Assembly: GCF_018224925.1 (NCBI RefSeq)
Contig: NZ_JAGTUF010000027.1
Location: 1-40,212 of the forward strand
From: Magnetospirillum sulfuroxidans
GTDB taxonomy: Bacteria > Pseudomonadota > Alphaproteobacteria > Rhodospirillales > Magnetospirillaceae
Direction: 5' to 3'
Length of the DNA: 40,212 nucleotides
Shown: piece by piece, positions 24,347 through 32,318 of the stretch
How the letters are laid out: each line of letters begins with the position of its first letter
How positions within the stretch are numbered: the first letter of the stretch is position 1
Translations under genes and position numbers: made by a program
Notes under the pieces: model-generated
Databases searched by the model: none
Told to the model about the DNA's origin: nothing
The model's input: the letters and a program-made list of their open reading frames with translations, nothing else

Positions 24347-25288
24347 ATGCGCGTCGGCCTGATCATTCCCTGTTATCGGGTGGCGCGGCATCTTGGTGCG
24401 GTTCTGGAGAGCTTGCCAAGTGATCTCGATCATATTTTAGTGGTCGATGATTGTTGTCCCGACGGCTCTGGTCAGGTGGCGCGGCAACGCGCCGCCGCCG
24501 ACCCGCGCATCGAGGTTCTTTGCCATACGGTCAATGGTGGTGTTGGCGCCGCCATGGTCACCGGCTTACGGCGAGCGCTGGAATTGGATTGTGACATCGC
24601 CATCAAGATGGATGGCGATGGTCAGATGGATCCGGGCTTTCTGCCGGCCTTGCTGGCGCCGCTGCTGGCGGGGCGGGCCGAGATGGCCAAGGGCAACCGC
24701 TTTCGCGATTTCAAGGCCTTGCGGGCGATGCCGCCGCTGCGTTTGCTCGGCAATTCCGCCCTGTCTTTCCTGGTCAAGGCGGCGTCGGGGCAATGGGCGG
24801 TGATGGATCCGACCAACGGCTATTTGGCGCTGAGCCGTCGTGCGGTGGAAAGCATCGATCTTGAGCGTCTGTCGCCGCGCTATTTCTTTGAATGCGATTT
24901 GATGATCCGTCTGGGCACCGCCCGATTGGCGGTGGAAGACGTGGCCATACCGGCCCGCTATGGCGACGAGGAATCCTCGCTGCGCATCGGCCGGGTCTTG
25001 CTGACCTTTCCGCCGCTATTGGCACGGGGGTTTCTACGCCGTCTGCTGCTGTCGTATTTTGTCCACGACTTCAACATCGCCTCGCTTTATCTGCTGGTCG
25101 GCCTGCCCTTGACGGCATTCAGCCTGCTGCTGGGCTTAGGCGCCTGGGCGGTTTCGGTGGACAGTGGGGTGCCGCGCACCGCCGGCACCGTCATGTTGGC
25201 CGGTTTGCCGTTGATCCTGGGGTTTCAGCTGATGTTGCAGGCCATTGCCTTTGACGTCGCCAATGCCCCCAGGCCCAAACCGGAATAG
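24347..25288 (+). CDS. Family 2 glycosyltransferase (DPM1/GtrB-like)
   Basis: A 313-residue GT-A glycosyltransferase. It opens [17 protein letters not shown], has [11 protein letters not shown] as nucleotide-sugar site and [10 protein letters not shown] with the DxD-type metal site. [12 protein letters not shown] is the late acceptor-side region. Two hydrophobic segments at the C-terminus (about 235-260 and 280-303) anchor it in the membrane, as in polyprenyl-phosphate glycosyltransferases such as GtrB. The likely reaction is sugar transfer to undecaprenyl phosphate; sugar unknown. Its stop is three bases from the stop of the convergent coiled-coil gene, leaving no room for a terminator. Confidence 0.88.
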   Translation: MRVGLIIPCYRVARHLGAVLESLPSDLDHILVVDDCCPDGSGQVARQRAAADPRIEVLCHTVNGGVGAAMVTGLRRALELDCDIAIKMDGDGQMDPGFLPALLAPLLAGRAEMAKGNRFRDFKALRAMPPLRLLGNSALSFLVKAASGQWAVMDPTNGYLALSRRAVESIDLERLSPRYFFECDLMIRLGTARLAVEDVAIPARYGDEESSLRIGRVLLTFPPLLARGFLRRLLLSYFVHDFNIASLYLLVGLPLTAFSLLLGLGAWAVSVDSGVPRTAGTVMLAGLPLILGFQLMLQAIAFDVANAPRPKPE

Positions 25289-25291
25289 TGA

Positions 25292-25621
25292 TCAGCCGCG
25301 ATATTTCGCCGGATCGGCGATGCCGCATTCCGCCGCTTCGGCATCAAAGGCTTCGCGATAGAGCGGATAGGACCGGGTCTTGGTCATCGGCTCGCCGGTA
25401 CGGTCGTTGATGAAAGCGGCGCGTTCCAGCAAGGCGTGCGCGGCCTTGTTGGGGCAAGCGTCACCTTCGGCGATGATCGCGCGCAATTGCGCCGACAGGC
25501 CGACGGCGTGACAGGCGTCGAGATCAGCCTCGAAGCGCAATTCATCCATTTCCGCCCGCAGGGCTTCGTTCTCTTGACGCAATTCGTCGATTTCGGCTTG
25601 CAGGCGCTCAAGTTCAGGCAT
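25292..25621 (-). CDS. Coiled-coil protein of unknown function
   Basis: A 109-residue protein. Residues 1-40 (MPELERLQAEIDELRQENEAL and on) form an obvious heptad-like coiled coil rich in Glu, Leu and Arg. The C-terminal half contains ACHAVGLSAQLRAI, a CPNKAAHALLERAAFI segment and a final PAKYRG. No catalytic motif is seen and no family is recognised. ATG 25621 removes 13 residues of a less convincing in-frame extension. A TTGACA-type promoter lies upstream. Confidence 0.72.
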   Translation of the reverse strand: MPELERLQAEIDELRQENEALRAEMDELRFEADLDACHAVGLSAQLRAIIAEGDACPNKAAHALLERAAFINDRTGEPMTKTRSYPLYREAFDAEAAECGIADPAKYRG

Positions 25622-25673
25622 GGTTCTATCTTCCGGAAAGCAGCAAAATGGCCGATCCAAGCGGCCAGCGCAG

Positions 25674-25701
25674 GGATAAGCGTCGGCGGCGGTGCTGTCA
25701 A
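25674..25701 (-). promoter_or_regulatory. Candidate sigma-70 promoter for the coiled-coil gene
   Basis: On the minus strand a perfect -35 TTGACA (25701-25696) is followed after 16 bases by TTATCC (25679-25674). The predicted transcript would start near 25667, some 45 bases before the ATG. The -10 is only moderate. A GGCCG/CGGCC hairpin (25650-25666) would lie at the 5' end of the RNA. Confidence 0.4.
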
Positions 25702-25775
25702 TGATCGAACAAGCTTCTTCTTTTCCGCAAGCTCGGCTACCCTCCTATACAAAGGGTATGGGCGGGTAGGAGGCC

Positions 25776-27377
25776 ATGGTGAGCGGTCTTTTACGGCGAA
25801 TTCGGCAGAGCCGGTGGTTGCCGCTGACATTGGCGGCGGTGGTCTGCGTGGTCACCGGGCTGGTGTTGCTGCATGCGGACGACATTGAACGGCAACGCCG
25901 GCAGCAGGAAGTCCGCACGGCCTTGGCGGCACAATTGGCGGCGTTGCGGGCCAAGCTGGAATTTTCGCTTAACGAGCCCCTGGCCCGTGCCCGGGGCGTT
26001 GTGGCCCAGATTGTCGCCCATGACGGGATCAGCCCCGATCAGTTCGATGTGATCGCCAAAATCTTGCTGGAAGATCAGCGCGGTGTCCGCAACATGGTGG
26101 TCAGCCATGGTTTGGTGATCGCCATGACTTACCCTCTGGCCGGCAATGAAGCGGTGATCGGTGTCGATTATCGCAATATTCCGGTTCAGTACGAACTGGT
26201 GAAACAGGCCATTGCCAGCAAAACATCGCTGTTGCAAGGACCGGTCATGCTGATTCAAGGAGGCAGTGGGCTGATCTTGCGTAATCCGGTGTTTTTGCGC
26301 GATGGCCGCTTCTATGGCATGGCCAATATGGTTTTGGACATTCCCACCATCTTTGCCGATGCCGGCCTGTCCGATCCCGATCTACCGTTCCAAGTGGCGA
26401 TTCGCGGGCGCGACGGCTTAGGAGAGGCCGGCGAGCTGATCTTTGGCGACGCGGCTTTATTCGCTCAGCAGCCGATGCAAGCCGATGTGCAACTGGTTCA
26501 GGGCAGCTGGCGCATGGCCGCGGTGCCCAAGGGCGGCTGGTCGGCCATCGGCCATGGTTCGATCCGGCTGCGGTTGATGGAGCTTTTGGCGTTTGTGGCG
26601 GTGAGCGTCATCGCTTTTGGCGCCGCCTTTCACATCAATGGCCAAGAACGGCGCAGAGTGGCCTTGCGCCGAAAATCCGAGGAATTGGAACGCTCCAATT
26701 CGGATCTTGAACGATTTGCCTATATCGCCTCGCATGATCTGCAAACACCGTTGCGCAATGTCATCAGTTACGCGCAATTGCTGGCCCGGCGGTATCGGGG
26801 TCGCCTGGATGAGGATGCCGACGATTTCATCGGTTTCATCGTCGAGGGCAGCAACCGCATGTCATTGTTGATCCAAGATTTGCTGAATTACGCCCGCCTT
26901 TCCAACAGCACGCAAGCGGTGGAAAAAGTCGATACGCAAGCGGCGTTGGACGAGGCCTTGGTCAACCTGGCATCGACCTTGACTTACAGCAAGGCGGTGA
27001 TCGAAAAAGCGGCTTTGCCCAAGGTGCAGGCCAACCACATTCAGCTGGTCAGCCTGTTCCAGAATTTGATCGACAATGCCGTCAAATACGCTGATTCCAG
27101 CCGGGTGCCGGTCATTCGCATTTGCGTGCGCCAAGATCAGCCCGGATGGTGGGTTTTTGCCGTGGCCGATAACGGGATCGGCATTTCCCCGGAATATTAT
27201 GAACAGATTTTCGTCGTCTTCCAGCGTTTGCATACTCCCGGCGACCGGACGGGAACCGGCATAGGCTTGGCCATTTGCCAGCGGATCGTCCATCATTTCG
27301 GCGGGCGGATCTGGGTCGAATCGGAAGCGGGGCAGGGCACGACTTTCCTGTTCACTTTGCCCGAGGCGGGGGAGTGA
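25776..27377 (+). CDS. Membrane histidine kinase with CHASE-type sensor domain
   Basis: A 533-residue sensor kinase. TM1 is at about 14-34, a periplasmic CHASE-like sensor at about 60-255 (SHGLVIAMTYPLAGNEAVIGVDYRN is typical), TM2 at about 268-287. HisKA follows with phospho-acceptor H320 in IASHDLQTPLRNV, then the HATPase domain with N box LFQNLIDNAVKYA (428-440), G1 DNGIGI (465-470) and G2 GTGIGLAI (493-500). CHASE domains sense small extracellular ligands; the ligand here is unknown. ATG 25776 has GTAGGAGG upstream. No response regulator lies nearby, so it is an orphan kinase. Its last 26 bases overlap the convergent AraC-family gene. Confidence 0.92.
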   Translation: MVSGLLRRIRQSRWLPLTLAAVVCVVTGLVLLHADDIERQRRQQEVRTALAAQLAALRAKLEFSLNEPLARARGVVAQIVAHDGISPDQFDVIAKILLEDQRGVRNMVVSHGLVIAMTYPLAGNEAVIGVDYRNIPVQYELVKQAIASKTSLLQGPVMLIQGGSGLILRNPVFLRDGRFYGMANMVLDIPTIFADAGLSDPDLPFQVAIRGRDGLGEAGELIFGDAALFAQQPMQADVQLVQGSWRMAAVPKGGWSAIGHGSIRLRLMELLAFVAVSVIAFGAAFHINGQERRRVALRRKSEELERSNSDLERFAYIASHDLQTPLRNVISYAQLLARRYRGRLDEDADDFIGFIVEGSNRMSLLIQDLLNYARLSNSTQAVEKVDTQAALDEALVNLASTLTYSKAVIEKAALPKVQANHIQLVSLFQNLIDNAVKYADSSRVPVIRICVRQDQPGWWVFAVADNGIGISPEYYEQIFVVFQRLHTPGDRTGTGIGLAICQRIVHHFGGRIWVESEAGQGTTFLFTLPEAGE

Positions 27378-28203
27378 GTTTTTGCCGGCGAAGAATCTCA
27401 CGCGGGCCGACGCCTAAAATGCGGCGCATCTGTTGGGCCAGGGCATTGGTGCTTTCATAGCCGACTTCCCCGGCCACCCGTTTCAACGAATTCCCCTGTT
27501 CCAGCAATTGCTTGGCCAAGGACGTCCGCCACCAGGCGAGATATTCCCCCACCGTCCGGCCGCTGCGGCGGTGAAAGGTCAGGGCAAAGGCGGTGCGCGA
27601 CATGCCGGCGAGATCGGCTAGGCTGGCCAGGGTCCAGGGCGCGGCTGGGTCCGTGTGGATGGCGGCCAGGGCTCGGGCCAGCCGTTCATCGGCCAAGGCC
27701 GCCAGAACCCCGGCTTGGACGCTTTGGCTGGCGATCAAATGGCGCAGAGCCTGGATCAGCAAGATTTCACAAATGCGGTCCAAAATCGCCTGGGCGCCAC
27801 AGCGCGGGGCAACGGCTTCCTGCTCCAGCAACAGCAACGTCGCTTCCAGATTGTGGTCCATGGGGATGATCGCCGGATTGGGCAGGGCGGCGATGATCGG
27901 ATTGATATCGCTGGGGCCGAAATCCAAGCTGCCGCTGATCAGCTGCGCCGTGGCGCCGGCGGCGACGCGCAGACGGTGCGCGTCTTGCCTGGGCATCAGG
28001 ATCAAGGCCGGGGCGGTAATCGGCGGGTGGCGGTCCAACTGGATCGTCCCCTGGCGCAAGATGTGAAAGCCGCCTTGTCCGATGAGCCCGGCGACCGCGC
28101 GGTTCAAGCTCATGCTGCCGGCAAAATCCACTTCAACCGACAATTTGAACCGCGACAGCAAGGCGGAGAGGCGGTCCAGCCGCGGCTGGGACAAAAGGTT
28201 CAT
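27352..28203 (-). CDS. AraC-family transcriptional regulator
   Basis: A 283-residue regulator with an N-terminal cupin (AraC_binding_6-like) ligand domain at about 1-170 and a C-terminal pair of helix-turn-helix motifs at about 185-280. The first HTH is WTLASLADLAGMSRTAFALTF; the second includes GEVGYESTNALAQQMRRILG. Regulators of this subfamily usually sit beside the oxidoreductase or redox gene they control. Here the divergent gene encodes a peroxiredoxin-like protein with a 106 bp gap holding an inverted repeat, so autoregulated control of that gene is the natural inference. The inducer is unknown. Confidence 0.9.
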   Translation of the reverse strand: MNLLSQPRLDRLSALLSRFKLSVEVDFAGSMSLNRAVAGLIGQGGFHILRQGTIQLDRHPPITAPALILMPRQDAHRLRVAAGATAQLISGSLDFGPSDINPIIAALPNPAIIPMDHNLEATLLLLEQEAVAPRCGAQAILDRICEILLIQALRHLIASQSVQAGVLAALADERLARALAAIHTDPAAPWTLASLADLAGMSRTAFALTFHRRSGRTVGEYLAWWRTSLAKQLLEQGNSLKRVAGEVGYESTNALAQQMRRILGVGPREILRRQKLTPPPRAK

Positions 28204-28216
28204 CCGACAACACCTG

Positions 28217-28258
28217 AACGATTAAGATGATATTCGAGGCTATCATGCATTTATCGTT
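28217..28258. promoter_or_regulatory. Inverted repeat, likely AraC-regulator operator
   Basis: AACGAT (28217-28222) with TGATA (28228-28232) on the left mirrors TATCA (28241-28245) with ATCGTT (28253-28258) on the right, a symmetric pattern centred near 28237 between the divergent regulator and peroxiredoxin-like genes. The A/T-rich arms stand out in GC-rich surroundings. This is the only strong dyad in the gap. Confidence 0.6.
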
Positions 28259-28309
28259 CCAAAAACCCGCTTATGGTCAGCATCATCCCTTGGAAAATCG
28301 GAGAATGTC

Positions 28310-28846
28310 ATGTTGATGCCGCGCCACCGCGTTCCCGCGCTGTCCGTTCCCACCATTGCCCATGGATTATTCGATTTGGCCGCGGCCGAATCAGGGCGTT
28401 TCACCATGGTGGTATTTTACCGTGGTCTGCATTGCCCCATTTGCCTGCGTTATCTGGCGGAACTGGAACGCTTGCTGCCGGAATTCGATCATCGCGGCGT
28501 CGCGGTGATCGCGGTCAGCACGGATAGCGCTGAGCGTGCGGCCGAGACAGTGGTCCGGGTCAAGGCGCAAGCCTTGCGCATTGGCTATGGCTTGCCGTTG
28601 TCGATGGCGCGGGAGTGGGGATTGTATTTGTCGGCCGCCCGCGGGAAGACCTCGATCGGCATCGAGGAGCCGGCGCTCTTTTCCGAACCCGGCCTGTTTC
28701 TGGTTCGTCCCGATGGCAGCTTGTATTACGGCGCCACCCAGACCATGCCGTTCGCCCGTCCCAGCTTTGCTGAATTGCTGACGGCGTTGGATTTCGTCAT
28801 CGCCAACGATTATCCGGCCCGAGGGGAATATAGCGGAGAGGTCTAA
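28310..28846 (+). CDS. Peroxiredoxin-like (AhpC/TSA) protein
   Basis: A 178-residue thioredoxin-fold protein of the AhpC/TSA or alkyl hydroperoxide reductase-like group. The redox site is CPIC (C42, C45) in FYRGLHCPICLRYLAELE, followed by VAVIAVSTDSAERA. The CxxC differs from the classical peroxiredoxin T-x-x-C, so it may work as a thiol reductase or atypical 2-Cys peroxiredoxin. No signal peptide is evident. ATG 28310 has CGGAGA upstream. It is divergent from the AraC-family gene that probably controls it and ends just before a strong terminator. Confidence 0.88.
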   Translation: MLMPRHRVPALSVPTIAHGLFDLAAAESGRFTMVVFYRGLHCPICLRYLAELERLLPEFDHRGVAVIAVSTDSAERAAETVVRVKAQALRIGYGLPLSMAREWGLYLSAARGKTSIGIEEPALFSEPGLFLVRPDGSLYYGATQTMPFARPSFAELLTALDFVIANDYPARGEYSGEV

Positions 28847-28856
28847 GGCCAAAACG

Positions 28857-28886
28857 ACAAAAGACCGGTGTGAACCGGTCTTTTGT
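28857..28886. terminator. Bidirectional intrinsic terminator
   Basis: ACAAAAGACCGGT-GTGA-ACCGGTCTTTTGT is a perfect 13-bp stem with a 4-nt loop. The A-rich and T-rich arm ends give U-tracts on both strands, so it ends the plus-strand peroxiredoxin-like transcript and the minus-strand tRNA-Gly transcript that converge here. Confidence 0.92.
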
Positions 28887-28907
28887 GTCGTCTCCCGAAG
28901 GAGAATT

Positions 28908-28982
28908 TGGAGCGGGCGAAGGGATTCGAACCCTCGACCCCAACCTTGGCAAGGTTGTGCTCTACCCCTGAGCTACGCCCGC
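28908..28982 (-). tRNA. tRNA-Gly (anticodon GCC)
   Basis: The minus strand folds as a complete cloverleaf: acceptor GCGGGCG/CGCCCGC, D stem GCTC/GAGC, anticodon stem CAACC/GGTTG with loop TTGCCAA (anticodon GCC at 28950-28948), T arm GAGGG-TTCGAAT-CCCTT, discriminator U, and an encoded CCA (28910-28908). GCC reads glycine codons GGC and GGU, the preferred ones in this GC-rich genome. Confidence 0.97.
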
Positions 28983-29023
28983 TTCCTTGGCGTTCACCGC
29001 GGCTCATCGCTGCGGAGGCCCGG

Positions 29024-29051
29024 AAAATAGCAAAAGCTGAGACAGGGTCAA
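29024..29051 (-). promoter_or_regulatory. Promoter of tRNA-Gly
   Basis: On the minus strand TTGACC (29051-29046) is separated by 16 bases from TATTTT (29029-29024). The predicted start lies about 35 bases before the tRNA 5' end. No other -35/-10 pair in the 173 bp gap is as good. The rest of that gap (28983-29155) must also hold the promoter of the divergent thioredoxin-TPR gene, for which nothing convincing was found. Confidence 0.6.
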
Positions 29052-29155
29052 GCGGTTTTTTCAAAAAAATTCATCAGCCCCGTTTGGCCTTGCGCGTTTG
29101 CCGGCGACAGCCCATCTTTTGCGGGTCTTATCAGCAGTCTGGATCAGTGCGCGTC

Positions 29156-30082
29156 ATGGACTTCATTATCGGTTCCGGATCCAAGCCCGCCGCCGGCGGT
29201 GCCGCCCCCAACGACCTTATCAAGGAAGGTAGCGCCGCGACTTTCGCCGCCGACGTCATCGAAGCTTCGATGACCACGCCGGTCATCGTCGATTTCTGGG
29301 CCACCTGGTGCGGGCCGTGCAAGCAATTGGGGCCGGCGCTGGAAAAGGTGGTGGTGGAAGCCCGGGGCGCCGTGCGCATGGTCAAGATCGACATCGACAA
29401 GAACCAGGAACTGGCGGCGCAGCTGCGCATTCAGTCGGTTCCCACCGTCTATGCCTTCGCCAATGGCCGCCCGGTCGATGGTTTTACCGGGGCCCAACCG
29501 GAAAGCCAGCTGCGGGCTTTCGTCCAACGCCTGGGCAAGGGCGCGGCGCAGCCTTCCCTGACCGAGATTATCGACGAGGCCAAGGCGATGCTGGCCCAAG
29601 GCGACGCCGAAACCGCCGCTCAGATTTTTCAGCAGGTGCTGGGCGAGGATCCGAATAACGCCCCGGCCATGGCCGGCTTGCTGCGGTGCTTGATGGCGGT
29701 GGGCGATATCGCCACGGTCAAGCAGATGCTGGGGCAATTACCCACCGATCTGGTCAAAAACGCTGAAATCGCCGCGGTGAAGACGGCGTTGGACCTACAC
29801 GAAGCCGCCGCCGCCGGGGCTGGACAGGCCGCCGATCTGCGCCGCCGCCTGGCCGGCAACGCCGACGATCATCAGGCTCGTTTCGATCTGGCCCTGGCCT
29901 ATTACGGCAGCGGCGAAATCGAGACGGCGGTGGACGAGTTGCTGGAATTGTTCCGGCGCGACCGCGGCTGGAACCAGGATGGCGCCCGCAAGCAATTGCT
30001 GAAGATTTTCGAAGCCTTAGGGGGCGCCCATCCGGTTACCTTGCAGGGACGCCGACGCTTGTCGACGCTGTTGTTCTCGTGA
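29156..30082 (+). CDS. Thioredoxin-TPR co-chaperone, CnoX/YbbN-like
   Basis: A 308-residue protein with a thioredoxin domain at about 25-130 carrying FWATWCGPCKQLGP (C52, C55) and a C-terminal helical TPR region (about 140-300) with AKAMLAQGDAETAAQIFQQV. This layout matches CnoX/YbbN, a holdase that hands oxidised clients to GroEL. Alphaproteobacterial members keep the CGPC active site, so thiol reductase activity is expected too. ATG 29156 begins MDFIIG, the usual opening. Its stop overlaps the LON-domain gene start (ATG inside TGATG). Role assigned by family, not tested here. Confidence 0.9.
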   Translation: MDFIIGSGSKPAAGGAAPNDLIKEGSAATFAADVIEASMTTPVIVDFWATWCGPCKQLGPALEKVVVEARGAVRMVKIDIDKNQELAAQLRIQSVPTVYAFANGRPVDGFTGAQPESQLRAFVQRLGKGAAQPSLTEIIDEAKAMLAQGDAETAAQIFQQVLGEDPNNAPAMAGLLRCLMAVGDIATVKQMLGQLPTDLVKNAEIAAVKTALDLHEAAAAGAGQAADLRRRLAGNADDHQARFDLALAYYGSGEIETAVDELLELFRRDRGWNQDGARKQLLKIFEALGGAHPVTLQGRRRLSTLLFS

Positions 30083-30708
30083 TGGAGCTGCCGGCCATCG
30101 TTCCGGTCTTCGCCGTGCCGGGGGCCTTGCTGCTGCCCGGTGGGCGGTTGCCCCTGACGGTGTTCGAACCGCGTTATCTGGCCCTGACCGATCATTGCCT
30201 GGGGGCTGGTCGTTTGCTGGCCCTGGTGCAGCCGACGGCGGCCGGCGATGGGCCGGCCCCCGGCCTGTATTCGGTCGGCTGTCTGGCCCGCATTGTCGCC
30301 TTTGGCGAAACCGGCGATGGCCGTTATCTGATCACCTGCCAGGGTCTGAGCCGCTTCCGCATCACCGCCGAGGCTGAGGGCCGGTCCGGCTATCGTCGGG
30401 TGATGGCTGATTATGGTCCCTTCGTCACTGACATGGCCGGCGAGGCTGACCCGGTTTTCGATCGTCGTCGTTTGATCTCCGCCGTTTCCGCCTGTCTGGC
30501 GCAAAACGGCCTGGCTTCTGACATGGCCAAGCTGGAAGCGTCGTCGGACCGTGAGTTGGTGACCACCTTGGCCATGGCGGCGCCGCTGTCACCGGAAGAA
30601 AAGCAAGCGCTGTTGGAAGCGCCCACCATCACCGATCGCGCCAGCATGATGACCGCCATTTTCGAAATGGCGGTGCTGGCCGAGGCGGGTGTAACCATCC
30701 GTCATTAG
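30082..30708 (+). CDS. LON substrate-binding domain protein
   Basis: A 208-residue stand-alone Lon N-terminal (LON/PUA-like) domain protein without the ATPase or protease parts. [28 protein letters not shown] is the family signature. Such proteins occur widely in alphaproteobacteria, usually beside the thioredoxin-TPR gene as here, and are thought to be proteolysis adaptors, though this is unproven. ATG 30082 overlaps the preceding stop (TGATG); GTG 30079 would add one residue. The Trm112-like gene begins 10 bases after its stop. Confidence 0.9.
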   Translation: MELPAIVPVFAVPGALLLPGGRLPLTVFEPRYLALTDHCLGAGRLLALVQPTAAGDGPAPGLYSVGCLARIVAFGETGDGRYLITCQGLSRFRITAEAEGRSGYRRVMADYGPFVTDMAGEADPVFDRRRLISAVSACLAQNGLASDMAKLEASSDRELVTTLAMAAPLSPEEKQALLEAPTITDRASMMTAIFEMAVLAEAGVTIRH

Positions 30709-30718
30709 GGAGAAAACC

Positions 30719-30901
30719 ATGTCCGAGCGCGCCGCCGCCATTGATCCAAAGTTGTTGGAAATCCTGGTCTGTCCGGTGTCTAAGGGGCCGTTGCGCTATG
30801 ACGCCGCCGCCAACGAGCTGATCAGCGACAAGGCCGGATTGGCCTTTCCCATCCGCGACGGCATTCCGATCATGTTGCCGGACGAAGCCCGCAGCCTGTA
30901 A
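30719..30901 (+). CDS. Trm112-family small protein
   Basis: A 60-residue protein of the Trm112/UPF0434 (YcaR-like) family: [17 protein letters not shown] and [19 protein letters not shown] are the two conserved blocks. Only one Cys remains of the zinc-ribbon of eukaryotic Trm112, as usual in bacteria. Members can act as small partners activating methyltransferases; the partner here is unknown. ATG 30719 follows TAGGGAGAAAACC. Normal length. Confidence 0.92.
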   Translation: MSERAAAIDPKLLEILVCPVSKGPLRYDAAANELISDKAGLAFPIRDGIPIMLPDEARSL

Positions 30902-30918
30902 CGCCAAGGAAACCCGCC

Positions 30919-31359
30919 ATGAGTCAGATCTATGGGAGCCGCCACACCCCCACCGATATCACGGTGAAGAAGGCGGAAAAGCGTTTGGACGTTGTTTTCG
31001 ATGACGGCGCCAGCTTTAGCGTGCCGGCGGAATTGCTGCGGGTGGAAAGCCCGTCGGCGGAAGTTCAGGGCCATGGCCCGGACGAAAAAAAGCTGGTGGC
31101 TGGGCGCAGTCATGTGGGGATCATCGGCGTCGAGGCGGTGGGCAATTACGCCATCAAGATCATCTTTGATGATCTGCACGATTCCGGCATCTATACCTGG
31201 GATTACCTCTACGACCTGGGAAGCGGGCAAGAACGCATCTGGGCGGAGTATGTGGCGGCCTTGGATGCCGCCGGGCTGTCGCGTCACCCCAACGCCACCA
31301 ATGCCGGTCCGGTAAAGGCTGGCGGCTGTGGTGGTGGGGGAAAGGGCGGCTGCGGCTAA
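30919..31359 (+). CDS. DUF971 family protein with Gly/Cys-rich tail
   Basis: A 146-residue protein whose first 120 residues form the DUF971 domain (related to the gamma-butyrobetaine hydroxylase N-terminal zinc-binding fold), with SFSVPAELLRVESPSAEVQGHG and GNYAIKIIFDDLHDSGIYTWDYLY as landmarks. DUF971 proteins are often linked to iron-sulfur protein maturation (they appear fused to ApbC/Mrp), which is suggestive only. The C-terminal 17 residues end GGCGGGGKGGCG, a flexible tail with two Cys that could bind metal. Its stop overlaps the convergent pseG stop by four bases. Confidence 0.87.
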   Translation: MSQIYGSRHTPTDITVKKAEKRLDVVFDDGASFSVPAELLRVESPSAEVQGHGPDEKKLVAGRSHVGIIGVEAVGNYAIKIIFDDLHDSGIYTWDYLYDLGSGQERIWAEYVAALDAAGLSRHPNATNAGPVKAGGCGGGGKGGCG

Positions 31360-32318
31360 GCCAACAGCATTTCAAGGGCGGCGGCGATGCGTTCGCCGCC
31401 GCCGCCATCAATCAAGGCATGGGCGCGGGCGGCCAAGGCCAGCCGTTGCCCCTCATCGGCGATCAGGACGCCGAGATGGGCGCGCAGATGGTCGGCCAGG
31501 GCCGGATCGTCGGCCCAGCCGGCAAAGACCAGGGCGCCCGCCCGATCCAGGGTTTCCAGGGTGGGTTTTTGATCGGCGCCAATGCCGATGGCGATGGTTG
31601 GCACTTGGGCCGCCGCCAGTTCGAACAACGTCTGTCCGCCGGCCGAGATGGCCAGATCGGCGCCGGCGATCAAGGTCGGCATGTCCTTGGGCGCTTTGTG
31701 AACGTGTGCGTGCGGCGGCAGGTTGGCGGGGATCTCGGCAAAGGGACCGACGACGAAATCGGTGGTGATGGCGGCGGGGAGGATGCCGGCCAGAACCTTT
31801 CCCACCCCCTTGGGATCCGATCCGCCATAGGTGACCAGCAAACGGCGCAGCGGGCCGCGGCGCGGGCGGGCGGTCAATCCAGGTCGCACCACCTGATATT
31901 TCGGTCCCAGCAGGCCCAGAATTCCGGCGGGCAAAGCATAGGGGAGGGAAAGCGCGGCGGGAGAGCCGTTGATGATGGCGTCGGCGATCATCGGCTGCTC
32001 GGCGGTGTCGTCGAACCACACCAGCTTCAGCCCATGGGCCAAGGCAGCCAGCGCCGGCCGATCCAGCCGATAGGAATCGACGACCAGCATGGCGGCGCCG
32101 GCGGCACGGGCGGCCTGAACGATGCTGGCGCTTTCGCCCTGACAGACGGCGTCCGTCAGGCGGTATTGGTTCAGCAACGGCCGTAAGCCATCGCCAGCGG
32201 CATTTAAGATGATCGGGATCATATTGCGTTGGGCCATGGCCAAGGCGAGGCCGCAACAGCGGATGGCGTGGCCCAAGCCGATTCCGGGGCCGGCATCGGC
32301 ATGGATGGCGACGATCAC
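31356..32318 (-). CDS. pseG: UDP-2,4-diacetamido-2,4,6-trideoxy-beta-L-altropyranose hydrolase
   Basis: A 320-residue GT-B-fold hydrolase of the PseG family, which removes UDP from the 2,4-diacetamido sugar in pseudaminic acid synthesis. The N-terminal signature G-x-GHxxRC is present as GIGLGHAIRC with candidate catalytic H17. TYGGSDPKG and ISAGGQTLFELAA are the nucleotide-binding loops. Length fits. Its start overlaps the pseC stop by four bases. The other pathway genes (pseB, pseF, pseH, pseI) are not in this window, so a role in pseudaminic or a related sugar depends on genes elsewhere. Confidence 0.85.
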   Translation of the reverse strand: MIVAIHADAGPGIGLGHAIRCCGLALAMAQRNMIPIILNAAGDGLRPLLNQYRLTDAVCQGESASIVQAARAAGAAMLVVDSYRLDRPALAALAHGLKLVWFDDTAEQPMIADAIINGSPAALSLPYALPAGILGLLGPKYQVVRPGLTARPRRGPLRRLLVTYGGSDPKGVGKVLAGILPAAITTDFVVGPFAEIPANLPPHAHVHKAPKDMPTLIAGADLAISAGGQTLFELAAAQVPTIAIGIGADQKPTLETLDRAGALVFAGWADDPALADHLRAHLGVLIADEGQRLALAARAHALIDGGGGERIAAALEMLLA

